A stretch of DNA of 64,000 nucleotides from Hyparrhenia diplandra. Lineage: Eukaryota; Streptophyta; Magnoliopsida; Poales; Poaceae. How positions within the stretch are numbered: position 1 is the stretch's first letter; the number at the start of each line of letters is the position of its first letter. Positions 1-10,357 of the stretch are shown one piece after another. The stretch is taken from positions 186,001 to 250,000 of the forward strand of contig JADLZK010002630.1 in assembly GCA_015847255.1 (NCBI GenBank), in the 5' to 3' direction. Position numbers and translations under genes: made by a program. Under the pieces are notes generated by a model. The model did no database searches, had not been told where the DNA came from, and saw only the letters and a list, made by a program, of their open reading frames with translations.

Positions 1-218
1 ACAGTCTTAGCTGTTGCTTCTCCACCCCCTTAGTCGCGTAGTAGTTTACCTTTTTTAGTACATCCATACCGCCGCCCGTCTAAGCTGGCGATTTTTTGTA
101 AGTGTGCTTTAAGGTGTACTGCGGCCAAAGGTTTTGGCTAAAGTGTACGACATGTAAAACTCTACTTTCTCTTAATGCAATACGTGTCAATGGGCACTGT
201 TTTCAAAAAAAAAAAAAA
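1..218 (+). mobile_element. 3' end of a poly-A-tailed retroposon (LINE-like), cut by the window edge
   Basis: The segment ends in a run of about 13 A at 206-218. Just before it lies a TCTCTTAATG-type motif of the kind common at the 3' ends of plant non-LTR retrotransposons. No ORF is visible in the part seen, and the 5' end lies outside the window. It probably sits in the first intron of the minus-strand transporter gene whose first exon ends at 1246. The call rests on the tail only. Confidence 0.35.
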
Positions 219-420
219 GATCTTTCCCACCTCCTTTTTCATTGTCCATTTGCTACTGCTTGCTGGAGATAATTGTTTCTTTATGCTAGTCTATTTGGAT
301 GATGCCTAATGATGTCATTCAAGGGCATTCCTCATTCCATCAGGCGCTACAAAAATGTCTTCCAGATTGAACTTGCTCTAGTTAAGCTAAGAACAAAACC
401 TCGAGTCCTTCATAGTTTAT

Positions 421-700
421 ATTTATGGATATAATTTCTATGTAGGGGCGCACCTAGTGCCGTAGGCTCCGCGACCGCGTGGGGTTTGGGGAAGTGTATT
501 TTAGCGCAAGCCTTACCCGCACCATGTGAGGCTTTTAGATTTATGGATATAATTTCTATGCAGGGCGTACCCAGTGCCGTAGGCTCCCAAGACTGCGTGG
601 GGTTTGGGGAAGTGTATTTTTAGCGCCAAGCCTTACCCGCACCATGTGAGGCTTGAACCCGGGACCTTCCGTTACAAAGTGTAGAGCAATACCATATAAT
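421..700 (-). mobile_element. tRNA-derived SINE with a tandemly duplicated tail
   Basis: Read on the minus strand, about 640-690 gives a tRNA-like head with the string GGGTTCAAGCC, close to the Pol III B-box consensus GGTTCGANNCC. The body downstream contains GGTGCGGGTAAGGCTTG and GCCTACGGCACTGGGTACGCC, familiar from grass SINE tails. The tail unit of about 118 bp occurs twice in direct order, at about 421-536 and 539-654, each beginning with TTTATGGATATAATTTC on the plus strand. Only one copy carries the tRNA-like head. I do not recognise the exact family. Confidence 0.5.
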
Positions 701-1245
701 CTCTATGTAATCTTTCTTATTTTCTTTGTTTCTTTTTTATATGTCTTGAGGCTACCCAGTATGTTCCTTTAATATATTCCAATAAGTGGTCAAACCCCTC
801 CTATTTAAAAAAAAAAAAAGATATGCAGATGCTGATAGTGCAATATTAGTGTTGATGCTGCTGCACACATCACATATTTACAGGTGGTGTTTGGGTAACC
901 ACCTACTATATATGTGCATGTATGGGAGAATTATGAGACGAAATGTGTCTATTTATATATGTACAAATCTATCTTTTTATATATCTATCTATTTATATCT
1001 TGTGAATTAGCAGAGTTAATTGTTACAGACTTATATATTGTTATACAGTGCGTGCAACGAGTTATTTCAAGCTTGTAACGAAGAAAAGAAATCAAGGAGG
1101 AAAAAAAATAACAACAAACACGCAATGCATGACGAGAATTTTTAACTTGCACAACACAAAATAAATTGTTTGCACGTATGTATGTATATTCTAAAAAAAA
1201 AAAAAACTGAAACTTTAGCAGGTATAGGAAGAAGATAGGCACTAC
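701..1245 (-). other. AT-rich stretch, presumed part of intron 1 of the WAT1-like gene
   Basis: No convincing exon is visible on either strand. The stretch holds two A-runs (about 808-821 and 1193-1206) and a TATC/TATT-rich patch near 955-1000. Exon 2 of a WAT1-family protein should begin with a conserved hydrophobic segment; I could not find one between here and position 1, so the rest of the gene probably lies outside the window. Confidence 0.4.
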
Positions 1246-1511
1246 CTCTCGAAGAATAAAGCGAGCGGCGCGACGGCGGCGGTGGCGACGAGGTTGCGGT
1301 AGACGATGAGGACGCAGGGGCGCATGCCGGTATTGAGCGCCAGTTTCGACAGGAGGAGCATCACCACCGTGAACACCTGCACCAGCACCATGCTCAGAGG
1401 CAGCGCCGCAGTCTCCAATGCCGACGCTGACGCGTCCGCCCGCGCTCCCGCCCTCGCCGGCGAAGTTTTCACTGGCGGTGGCGGAGGCGCCGGCTTGACG
1501 GGCATCTCCAC
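1246..1511 (-). CDS. WAT1-related (nodulin MtN21/EamA-type) transporter, first exon only
   Basis: The ATG at 1511 opens an 89-codon frame. After a proline- and alanine-rich cytosolic start come two hydrophobic segments (about residues 38-60 and 66-86). They include LLSKLALNTGM and IVYRNLVA, hallmarks of the first EamA repeat in WAT1/UMAMIT proteins, which move amino acids or auxin-related solutes across plasma or vacuolar membranes. The frame reaches FFER and meets a splice donor (AG/GTAGTG on the minus strand) at 1246/1245, the usual place for intron 1 in this family. Full members have about 350-400 residues, so over three quarters of the protein is missing here. Either a long intron runs past the window edge or this is a detached exon. 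The substrate cannot be told from this exon. Confidence 0.7.
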
Positions 1512-1770
1512 TACGATCTCCTCCTCCCCGGCGCCGCCGCCTGACGATCCTCCCCATTCGCCGCCATGTGTGCTGGATCAACTTCTTTCGATGGATCCCT
1601 AGATAGACGCCGCCGCCGCGTAGACGACGATCGACGAGGAGGGGCACGAGCACGCAGCAGGTAGCAATGCACGGCCGCCGCGGCAAGAAGGGTGGGTGGA
1701 GGGCGCGTTGGCATGCAGTGGAGATTGACTCGGAGGAGAAGAAGTGTAGGTGACTTCAAGGCGGCCGGTG

Positions 1771-1778
1771 TATATATA
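1771..1778 (-). promoter_or_regulatory. TATA box of the WAT1-like gene
   Basis: CTATATATA lies on the minus strand about 265 bp upstream of the ATG at 1511. Transcription would start near 1740-1748, giving a 5' UTR of about 230 nt. Confidence 0.5.
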
Positions 1779-1779
1779 G

Positions 1780-2600
1780 GAAGAAGATGGAAGAGAAGTT
1801 ATTAATGGCGGCGTCTGATCGATGAGTATGTGAGATGAGATGCATGGCCGCGCACGCCATCGTCGGTTGCGAGACGGAGGTGGGTGCCGAATGCAACAGC
1901 ATGCACTTGGGTTGATTGGGGAAACAAACACGGGACGTCCGTCCGTGCACGGAGGGATTTTTGCCCGCTCGTTTTGGTTGGGTTTGATTTGATTTCTTCT
2001 TGTGTTGCTGCTGGTACCAACGCAGTTAACATTGGAATTGTTGCTAAGTTTCCGCCGCGGATTTGCATGCATGATAGCAAGCGGTTTAGTATCCCACAGT
2101 TCGACTGACCACTGCATCAATGCATACTGTTTAATTTCAATCGTATATAAGGACTATCGATGTGCGTGTAGGTCTATCTATGAACAATGCTGGTATTCAT
2201 TCATTTTCATCATACTACTAGGTATGCGTTGGTAAAGATCTAATATAGCGTGAACAATTATATGTTTATCTGTGGGCAGATCTTCTTAACGATTTCTTTT
2301 TTATTAGATTTTAGTTTGTAAAGATTATCCCAACTAAGAAAAATATTTGTGCAAATACAATCCCACAACAGAAATTAATAACACTCCAGATAGAGATCAG
2401 ATCGATGTTCTGACCAAAAATCATTTTTTCCCATTTTACATTTCCACCCACTTTTCAGTCCACCGGTTACAAATAAATGAGAGATTTGGGGCAAATCCAC
2501 AGTAGTCAGTAGATAATTTATCTATATACTGGTTCCTGCCATTTTTATTTAAAAACAAAATAAAGTTTGGACCTTTGGGGCATTACCAGCATCGGCGTTC
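1780..2600. other. Upstream region with no recognised gene
   Basis: The sequence is AT-rich beyond 2150. I see no domain in any of the short frames and no clear terminal repeats. The first few hundred bases may belong to the minus-strand transporter promoter. Confidence 0.3.
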
Positions 2601-2603
2601 GTG

Positions 2604-2903
2604 CTATGTAAACACCGGGGAGCAAGGGCTCCACCTGATTCGGTAAGCCGGTAATAGAGGATGCAGGCTCCACCAAGGACCTAAAAAGCTGTTGCCGTTG
2701 ATGATTTCGTCCCCAAGCGTAGCGCCTGCTGAGCCGCTAAGAGCAAGTTCATAGAACCTAAGCCGGAAGCCTAGGCAAGAAGAAAGGTACTCATGAACAA
2801 GATTGGGATTGAGGTCGAGACTTAGAAGCCGGATGAGACGCCCTTTGAGGAGTTTCCGCGAGGTTATCGCCATGACGGTGCTCCTTGTTAGATAGGAAGC
2901 CAT
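2604..2903 (-). other. 99-codon open frame, not recognised
   Basis: The minus-strand frame starts MASYLTRSTVMAI and has mixed polar and hydrophobic composition. I see no family motif, splice context or TATA box. It may be part of an unclassified repeat that continues to about 3400. It is listed because it is the longest unexplained frame between 1.8 and 3.1 kb. Confidence 0.15.
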
Positions 2904-3130
2904 GGAGTTTCTCTTTTGGGGGAAACTTCGTTGTTTTGGTCAGGTGATGGATGTCAAATAGGGCAACCATCTCGGTATTGCCTGCTGCACCACGATCGCA
3001 ATTTTAGTGCCGTATAGTCCTTACTAGGCGTTGTAGCAGTTAGACCCTCTAGTTTGCTTGTCGATACTGCCTGGTCCCGTGACGCTAGTGTCTTGCTAGT
3101 AGGCGTGGAACATCGGGCTTGTCGTAGATG

Positions 3131-3286
3131 GTGTGTAAGTTTGAGAACCGTGTTCCAGCTTTCTTTTTTGGTCATTTCTCTTAATGAAAAACGGGTAAAA
3201 TAGGGCCGTGAGGTGTGTAAGTTTGAGAACAGTGTTCCAGCCTTTTTTTGGCCATTTCTCTTAATGAAAAACGGGTAAAATAGGGT
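3131..3286 (+). repeat. Tandem duplication of about 82 bp
   Basis: A unit starting GTGTGTAAGTTTGAGAAC and ending in a TCTCTTAATGAAAAACGGG motif occurs at 3131-3212 and again, slightly shortened, at 3213-3286. A GT microsatellite follows (3286-3305). The same CTCTTAAT(G/A)AAAAACGGGTAAA motif recurs at about 35356-35376 inside the XTH intron, which suggests a retroposon tail. Confidence 0.6.
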
Positions 3287-3511
3287 GTGTGTGTGTGTGT
3301 GGTGTGGTGGGGGGAATAGATGACACCACCACCAATTTTTGCATTGGTCGAACTTGAGGTCAAAAAAAAATAAAACATCTTATAATTTGGGATAGAGGAA
3401 GTAATAATCAAATTAAGACAAAGTTATAGTACATTATATTTACTAGGAAATATGCCAAGGCGTCGAGGCCAAAAAAAAAAAAAAAAAAATCAAAACTTCG
3501 ACTTATTCACT

Positions 3512-4738
3512 CTAGCTTGTTGCAACGCTTAGCGTTACCACGCATGGATCCGTCACCGCCCCCGCAGCTGGGCGCTATGGCATTTGGCGATCTTTGGTGG
3601 CCGCTACGGTGGGGAGCTGCTTTTGCGAACGTTGTGGCATCCAGCGCCACGACGGCTAGGCTGCGTGGATCGACAACCGCTAACGGCATCAAAGTCTTCT
3701 TCTAGACATGTGTTTTTTTTTTTTTATGCTTAGTTCCTCATCCACTAACGCCCGTTCTCCTTGTGGCCTCTAATTTCGAGGGAAAAAATTAGGGACGGCA
3801 ATACCATACGGACGCCGCTGCATTGAACTTTTGTCCGACGCTGTCCTCGGTGGAAATCGCGGCGCAAGTGTCGGGTCAGCTTGCCTAAGCTCAGCGGCGC
3901 CGACTCTGAACCCTTGCAGCAGTTCCTTGGCTCGCTTGGCTGCCCGGCTCGTACATGACTTTTTCAACGCGCCCTTCAACGCTAGGTCAGCTCGCCCAGA
4001 CGTACTCAACCGCAATCCCCCGACATGAAGCAACGCCGCCATCGCGAGAGAATGTCTAACCAGAACGAAGGATAGCATCTATTATTCTAATGAAGAATTT
4101 GTTAGAACACGACATCACACAGACTACAAAAGAATTAACAAAGAATTAACAAAACATGGTCGATTAACTAGAACCAACATGCATTGAAGATAGAAGGGAC
4201 AACTATTGCAAGCAGCCGACACCCAAAAGGAGCATCTTCCCACAGGGCGTGCATGCACTTGGCATGGAGGTCTGCCATCACGCACGGACGGATGAACATA
4301 AAAGCAACATGACGCTGCGTGGTCGGAGACAAAGGAAGATGCAAGGAGGCTTACCGACGACCGGACAACGCCAGGAGCAGTAGATGGACCTCGGAGGTCG
4401 GTTGGGTCTTCACGCGGCGATGGTGCTCCTTGGCTATGGCCGACGCTGCGAACGCAATCTCGCCGGATCGTGTGTTCGGGCGCTAGCGATCCCACAGTGC
4501 TCGGTTCGTGGTGGCCTTGGCGCTAGGGCTAACGTGACGGCTTGGTGAGGAGGAGGCGGTCTTCACAGAACGCGGTTTAGGAGAAATTAATTAATCTATA
4601 CCTACCGTGAACGTAGATAAAAGAAGGCTGGTGTCCTGGTGCAATACGACTCATGGGCGTGCAGAATTTCATGCGTAAAACGGTGGGTAGAAAAAATAGG
4701 TGGGACTGAAATTTTTTCTCTTTATTAGTAGGTATAGA
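3512..4738 (-). mobile_element. Candidate non-autonomous Helitron (minus strand)
   Basis: On the minus strand the right edge reads A/TCTATACCTACTAATAAAG, which fits the 5' terminus of grass Helitrons (TC after an A). The left edge has a 13-nt hairpin, AACGCTAAGCGTT (3524-3536), then 8 nt, then CTAG (3512-3515), the expected 3' design. The base after CTAG on that strand is A rather than the expected T, which weakens the call. The interior is GC-rich with no RepHel protein and only unrecognised frames (for example 3517-3705 plus and 4124-4495 minus). Confidence 0.35.
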
Positions 4739-4848
4739 TAGCGTAATGAGTAATATCTAGTAGGATCCTTTTATCGTCCATTAGGTACCAAAACATTATA
4801 CTTGTGCCATGTGATATTTCTGGTATAATATATAATTGTACTTTCCTT

Positions 4849-4949
4849 TTGGGCATCTAGATAGAATTTTGGTACTCTCTCTATCTCTGAATAAATCATT
4901 TGGGCATCTAGATAGAATTTTGGTACTCTCTCTATCTCTGAATAAATCA
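4849..4949 (+). repeat. Tandem duplication, 51-bp period
   Basis: The unit TTGGGCATCTAGATAGAATT... occurs twice with almost no change, offset by 51 bases. The second copy runs into an AT-rich Stowaway-like segment. Confidence 0.75.
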
Positions 4950-5180
4950 ATTTGTAAAGTTATCATACATCATATTTTTTGAAATTTGATCGGAAAAAGC
5001 ACCAAGATTTATAACGCGAAATTAGTATTAGAGAGGCCACACACTATTTTTTTTTATAATATGCTTATTTGGTGTCACAAATATCTGTAATTTCTACTAT
5101 AAATTCAATCAACACAAAAAAAGTTTGGCTTTAGAGAATTTTAGGAATTGACTTATTCAGTCAACGATATAAGTAATAAA
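4920..5180. mobile_element. Degenerate Stowaway-like MITE
   Basis: The left end has TACTCTCTCTATCTCTGAATAAATC (weakly like CTCCCTCCGTCCC), and the right part has GAATTGACTTATTC, which pairs with GAATAAATCAATT near the left. The AT-rich interior has phrases typical of grass Mariner MITEs (TTTGGTGTCACAAAT, AGTTTGGCTTTAG). Ends are eroded and no clean TA duplication can be fixed. Confidence 0.35.
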
Positions 5181-5292
5181 AGAGACTCATTTTTAGTAAC
5201 ACGGATAGCATAATATTAAAAGCGTGGCATTTTTAGTAACACGATAGCATAATCAACACATAACAAGATTAGTCAGATTCGGAGGTCTTTTC

Positions 5293-5740
5293 AAGAGCAT
5301 TTTGGCTAATGTGGAGAGATTACCCGGATTCCAATTCCAAAGGACTATGAGACTGTAAGCAAAGGCTTAGTTGGCTCTTGACATATCATTTTTTTATACT
5401 TAGGTTAGAGCCTTTTTTCAGAAAACAGATTCAGGAGGAACGCTGATATTATATAGTTTCCTTTGGAATGTCATCACCTGGAAAAGTCTCAATTATGTTT
5501 GACTCGTTGGCTTGGCACATTGCTTGGTTCCATACATGGATTTCAAGGGCCCAGATTCCACGGGTAAAGCATATGAGCTGAATGGAACAGACTTTGGTGG
5601 CTACGACTTGTACATTGATCAAGCAAAGCCTGAGACCTGATAAACAGGGACGGTGTCACGGTGGGTTCAGTGGTGAGAGGCGTGGTAGCAGAGAAGGGAG
5701 GAGTGACAGGGGGCGTGGTGTGTGTTGGATAATTGGGCTT
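5293..5740 (+). pseudogene. Nucleolin-like fragment (second RRM end plus RGG start), broken
   Basis: Frame pieces read QEHFG, a stop, then CGEITRIPIPKDYETVSKG (5293-5369), matching the middle of the last RRM of plant nucleolin. After a gap of about 150 bp the reading resumes at 5537 with MDFKGPDSTGKAYELNG and then DFGGYDLYIDQAKP (to about 5630), the end of the same RRM. A stop follows, then a frame with GGFSGERRGSREGRSDRGRG (5655-5725), the start of an arginine/glycine-rich tail. Nucleolin acts in rRNA transcription and processing in the nucleolus. Here one RRM is split, has stops and lacks the acidic N-terminus, so the piece is a relic. It may be a captured or retro-inserted fragment; the 150-bp gap could be an intron or an insertion. 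Confidence 0.65.
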
Positions 5741-6180
5741 GGCCCATTTATACTAATCCAATAAATTTAAGGAATATATAAAAAAAGTGCTACTGTAATC
5801 AAAATATCTAAAGAGGGAATCCAAGAAGTGTGGCTCCTTTTATAAACAGAGGCTAGTTCCACACTGTAAAAGCATTTATTAGTGAAAAACAAAACAAAGA
5901 AATAGACAATTCCCCTTTCTCCCTAGTTTCTATTGTGCTTTGTGTTCTTTTTGGACAACATGTGTTTCTCGTACTTATCTATTTTATAAGTTTTTACGCA
6001 TTTTTTTCTCATTAATTATGTTTTGTAATTAATATATTTGTATATCACCATTTTAAATTTGCAGACGTTATAAAATTTTTGGACAATGGACCACTATATC
6101 AACAAATCTTGCCTACGCCATTGGTGTGTAATGCAACCGACCACTTATACGGGCGTGGATTATCTGTCGAACACATAGCA
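5741..6180. other. AT-rich stretch, nothing recognised
   Basis: No coding frame, terminal repeat or RNA gene is apparent. Confidence 0.3.
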
Positions 6181-7400
6181 TTATCCAAATACAGTAGTAA
6201 TTAATTGTGCAGCCGCAAGCGGAGTTCGATCATACTTACTAGGTGCCGTCTGCACCATCGGATAGCCAAACACATATCTGTAGCTAAAGCTCGCTAGACA
6301 TGACATCGTCGGAACGGTACAAGGTTGAAGATGATGCCGCCATGCAGGCCATCGTCGCCGTTGTGACACCCGCCCGATCGACAGCCGCCGCGATGCGCCC
6401 CCGACCTCCACGCATCTGTTCCAATTCTGAACGCGCCTTCTAAGTTCGATCTCCTCGTTGTCGCCCCCGCCATCAATGCGGTTTTCGACATCCTTGCGGG
6501 CCGGCGGGCTCTCTCTTTCGCCCCCGGCGTCCAAGAATAACGCAGGCGCGTCAGCTTCGGCGTATCGTCCTCCCTCACGCCCGGATCTCGCCGGCGTATC
6601 CATCCTAGACTTCCTGCAGCGTGTGGCATTCCGCCCAAGTTTGGCGGACAGCTAGTGCACGCCCGTCCACGCCACGGTGGTGGAGGATATGTCGGCTGAT
6701 GATTCTTGATCATGCGAGGTGGGCGCGTGGAGAAAGACAACCTTGGCCCGATGGGGTCTCCATTTCTCGGCGGTGTTGTGGAGGAAACAAATTCTGGCGT
6801 GGTAGGCACCTACGCTGCGCCGTCGAAGAAGAGAAACCGCCCGGCGAGTGCGTGGTTGTTGTATTCCTTTCTTGGTGGGCGGGCGTGCACCAGGTCGGCG
6901 GTCATGGAGGAAGGGACCCAACAAGTTCGACATTGTGGTACTAGCCTCCATGGAAGGACCAAGCCATGCTGCCGTGTTGGCCTGCGGCCGCCAGGTCGCC
7001 GATGCTGTCCTAGTCATCGGCTTGTCCTCGCCGTGACGGGCTTTATCTCTACCATCTCGGCCCTAGTTGCGGCTCGAGCCGCACGGGCGGAGGTCGCAAG
7101 ATCGGCCGGGCGCGGTGCACCGACTCATCATCGCGGGTCCCGCGGTTGTAGCGGGTGGGGTCTCACCGCTGGCCGGCATTTCTTGGTTTCTTGGCGCGGT
7201 GTTCCTAGCAAAGAGAAGTGAACATTAAAGAGAAGGGAAGGAGAGAGAGCGGGGGATGGGGCCGCTCAAATTTCAGGTCGACGAGGCAAGACGCCTTTGA
7301 CCAATGGGCCCATCTATCACCCCCTGATATAGAGAGAAGATTGGCCGTAGACCCTTACCTAATTCCTCCTCGCGGTCCCCTCAACCGGGCGGTCCGGCTC
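6181..7400. other. GC-rich stretch with overlapping frames on both strands, no recognised gene
   Basis: Frames at 6181-6603 (minus, 140 codons), 6294-6809 (minus) and 6706-7221 (plus, 171 codons) overlap each other. Such overlap is expected by chance in GC-rich DNA. No motif, signal peptide or splice pattern supports one of them. The stretch lies upstream of, and in line with, the plus-strand hAT relic and may be its decayed 5' part or captured host sequence. Confidence 0.25.
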
Positions 7401-8165
7401 CAACCCGAGATGTTCTACTCGATGAATCTTGGAACTCCAATGAATTGCTCGATGAGATGGAAAATGAAATGCATGTCAGGTTCAAAAGTATTGGTCTAAT
7501 CCTAACATTGTCCTTCTCATTGGTGCGGTGCTTGATCCGTCCTTGAAAGGGAACTTTGCCAAGTTCTATTTCTACACTATTTGTGAATGAGAGAGTTGAG
7601 GCAAAATATGAACAGGTACTATCTAGAGTATGAAAAAGTTGCAACAACCCACACTTGGCCTATGTTTATTGCATCCAATGAGCATATTTCAAGTCAAGGC
7701 ACAAGTGAATCCGGTGCAAGTTCCGGAAAAAGCCGAATAGAACTTGCATTTGCTCAGGGTTTTGCATCTCAAAACTTAAGGGCTAGTGCTGAAAGTTTCG
7801 AGTTGGATATATATTTAGAGGACCTAGTTCTTGTGAGGCCAAATGAGAAATTCAATGTGCTTGCATGGTGGAAAAAAAATTCTGATGTGTTCCCAACCTT
7901 ATCTCTCATGGCTAGAGATAATCTATATATCCCAAAGAATTGTCATTATAGTCTCAAGCGTTTAGTGTAGCAGGGAAGGATTTTTGGGGAAAAGCGAGAA
8001 CATCACTTCCTCTAGAAACACTTGAAGCATTAATTTGCGTGAAGGATTGGCTTTTTGGGTTCAATGACAAAGAGGAAGGTAATAAACTTAATCTGTTACA
8101 CATGTGTTATTGGCTGGCTGAGTAATAACTATTTTTCTTTTCCATCAATGTAGGTGAGCCGATGA
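7400..8165 (+). pseudogene. hAT transposase C-terminal relic (zinc-finger BED/RICESLEEPER type)
   Basis: The frame at about 7475-7590 gives YWSNPNIVLLIGAVLDPSL, the part of hAT transposases with the N..L..A..LDPR core. The frame at 7587-7970 continues to ELDIYLEDLVLVRPNEKFN and VLAWWKKNSDVFPTLSLMA, the hATC dimerisation domain. After a frame change the family end follows (SVAGKDFWGKARTSL, then LEALICVKDWLF, to about 8070). A GT...AG intron (about 8078-8153) seems to remain near the C-terminus. Frame changes at about 7588 and 7950 and the loss of the N-terminal BED finger and most of the catalytic domain make it inactive. Its downstream DNA is interrupted by the solo LTR at 8237. Confidence 0.8.
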
Positions 8166-8212
8166 CCGGATAACGTATGTTTGCTTCGGATGATGAGGGC
8201 TACAAGCATGTG

Positions 8213-9916
8213 CAAAATATTGCAGCATCAGGCAGGTGTAAGGTCATAGATGGCTAGAGGGAGGGGGGGGGGTGAATAGCCTATAAAAATTTTCTACAAG
8301 CTCAACTAAACAAACCGATTAGTATAAAACACTTAAAAGCGGTTTGCACTAGCTCTAGTGGTCTTGCAAGCCTTCTAGTGACAAGACTAAATAATTCTAT
8401 GATCTTTAGTCCACACAAAGTCTATGTCACTACTCTAGCTAATGAGCAATCCTAATATGGTCCTTATGCTAGCAAGAACAACCTACACAAGCAAGTGCTA
8501 GCTCTCTACTCAAGGTAAACAAGGAAAGTAATGCAAGAGTGAGAAACTTGTTATACCGACTTGAAGAGGCTATGAACCAATCAGGGATGTAGATGAACAA
8601 TCAATCACTTTCGATGGTGATGATCCACACACTAAGACAATGAACAAGTCGATTTGTTCACCCGGAGTTCACTTGTACACCGACAAGCTAGTCTCCGGGT
8701 TGTGCCGACCAACACAAGGATGGTGTTTGAGCTAGGCGGTGCCCCTTGCTAGCCTCAACACACCACTCAACAAGTGTGGTACCCAAAGCACGAGCAATGT
8801 ATTCCTTGCACTTTGTCTTCCCGACGAGGAGTGCGTAATCCTCTCACAAACCAACCGGAGGTGGCCAAGAAACAATCACCTCTTCTTGCCAACGCCTCCA
8901 CCACTTCACCAAGCCAAGAATGAAGCTCAAATCAAGAATGAGAGAGGAGGGAGGCTTGCTTGCTTGCTCAAAGATGTTAGGAGTGATTCAAATGTCCAAG
9001 AGAGAGAGCAAGGAGTAGCCTGGGGGGTATATATAGGCCACACCACGAAAATGTGGTGGAAAGGGTGGAAAAACACACTTTCGCGGCACCGACAGGGCCG
9101 GAGCGACCGGACTCACCCGGTGAGTCCGTTGGTCAGGTGGGTCCTGGCCACAACCGACAAGCGAATCGATTGCTGACCCCCGCCTCCGTCTGCGTTGGTC
9201 GGCGCATCCGGTCAATGCATCCGTCAGCACCGGATGCTTTCCGCCGATGCGCCAGGTCACCGCCGACGCGCGACCCGGAAACATGCTCTACGCGAGCCGA
9301 CGCACGTGACCCGGCCGTGGCCGGTGGTCCGTCACGCCAGAAGCCGCGAAATCTCGTCGTTTTGTCGCCGTTCCTTCGCCTCTTGCTCCAAAAGCCGAGC
9401 TTCCGTTACTTGTTTCTTGTTGCCGACACGCCGAGTTAAATACCTCGACACACCATGTGTTAGCATTTTCGAAACCATTTTCGACAAGTGCGGAGTTAGC
9501 TCTTTAGGTTAGAATGCATGCATATGAAACTTGAACCTAAAGGCACGCGTGAGGATCGATATGTACGAAAAGTTTTCCCCTCTTTATAGTGCGGCTTATC
9601 GATCCTATAACCGCCCACACCCTCTATGGTGTCTTGGGTGTGAAATCAAAAGCCCTATGGTTATACCTTTGCCTTGGGACCTTTGATCTTCAAACTCCAC
9701 CGAAGTTGCATGCTTGATCAACTTTTGGATCACCTCGATCCATCCTCCATGATCACAATGCACCAACTCAGGCCCCGACCAATCTCAATCATGTCAAACA
9801 CTTAGCATTGAGAGATTAGTCCTTAGGTGTCACTAATTAGCCAAAACCAAACAAGAGATCTTCAGCAGGGCCAACATAACAGGGAGTTGGCCCCGCCTGA
9901 TGCTGCAATATTTTGG
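8213..9916. repeat. Perfectly spaced 30-bp hairpin, split by a later insertion
   Basis: If the insert 8237-9864 and one target copy are removed, the flanks join into two 30-bp arms with a single mismatch. The left arm starts CAAAATATTGCAGCATCAGG and the right arm ends CCTGATGCTGCAATATTTTG; the loop has 10 nt. The arms are 8213-8236 plus 9870-9875 on the left and 9886-9915 on the right. It lies just 3' of the hAT relic and may be part of that transposon's subterminal DNA. Confidence 0.7.
8237..9864 (+). mobile_element. Solo LTR (1,628 bp) with 5-bp target duplication
   Basis: The segment starts TGTAAGG, ends TCTTCA and is flanked on both sides by GCAGG (8232-8236 and 9865-9869), the TG...CA ends and 5-bp duplication of an LTR retrotransposon. 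There is no second LTR, primer-binding site or gag/pol frame, so this is a solo LTR, presumably left by LTR-LTR recombination. A TATATATA box at about 9028-9035 sets the plus-strand orientation. The start (TAGAGGGAGGGGGGG then GTGAATAG) and end (CACTAATTAGCCAAAACCAA) are phrases often seen in grass genomes. The 145-codon frame at 8739-9176 has no recognised domain and is probably fortuitous. Confidence 0.75.
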
Positions 9917-10352
9917 CTCCCTAGTTCTTTTGGTCAGCAGATCCGTAGTTTAAGCACAACTGCACATATCTGTCATTAGTGCCAATGGCAACATTCACCT
10001 ACACAAAGGCAAACATTAAGATATGCCAGGACATTATTAGGAAACAGTGCATGTTTAAAGCATTTCATAAAGGCATGAGCATATGCATTGTAGTACTACC
10101 TACTATATTTTGTCACTGCATAGTTGTTCTAGAAATGTTATGTTGTCCTTGCCAGCATGGGCCAAGCAATATGGAATCAGCATACTGAACACAGCTGAAA
10201 ATGTTCGATACGAAAAAACATTTGGCATTTTTTCCAAAAATACTATAAAACAAAAATACAATTACATGTTGTGCAAAACATTGCCAGCTAAACTCTGGGA
10301 GTGTGCAAAGCAATTAATAACTGAATGAGAAATTAGAATGCGTTAGGGTAAC
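9917..10352. other. Non-coding stretch between two LTR insertions
   Basis: The sequence is AT-rich and contains short frames only, with no domain. It is probably the continuation of the DNA that the solo LTR interrupted. Confidence 0.3.
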
Positions 10353-10357
10353 ATGAC

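Noticed and set aside
985..1686. 233-codon minus-strand frame over the WAT1-like exon
   Set aside because: It is a shifted frame over the real exon, running through the presumed intron; arginine-rich with no family match.
3286..3310. GT-rich tract as a CRISPR or telomere-like array
   Set aside because: It is a plain dinucleotide microsatellite, and no spaced repeats exist in the window.
6181..7221. Protein-coding gene in the GC-rich block
   Set aside because: Frames overlap on both strands and none has a motif, splice support or promoter.
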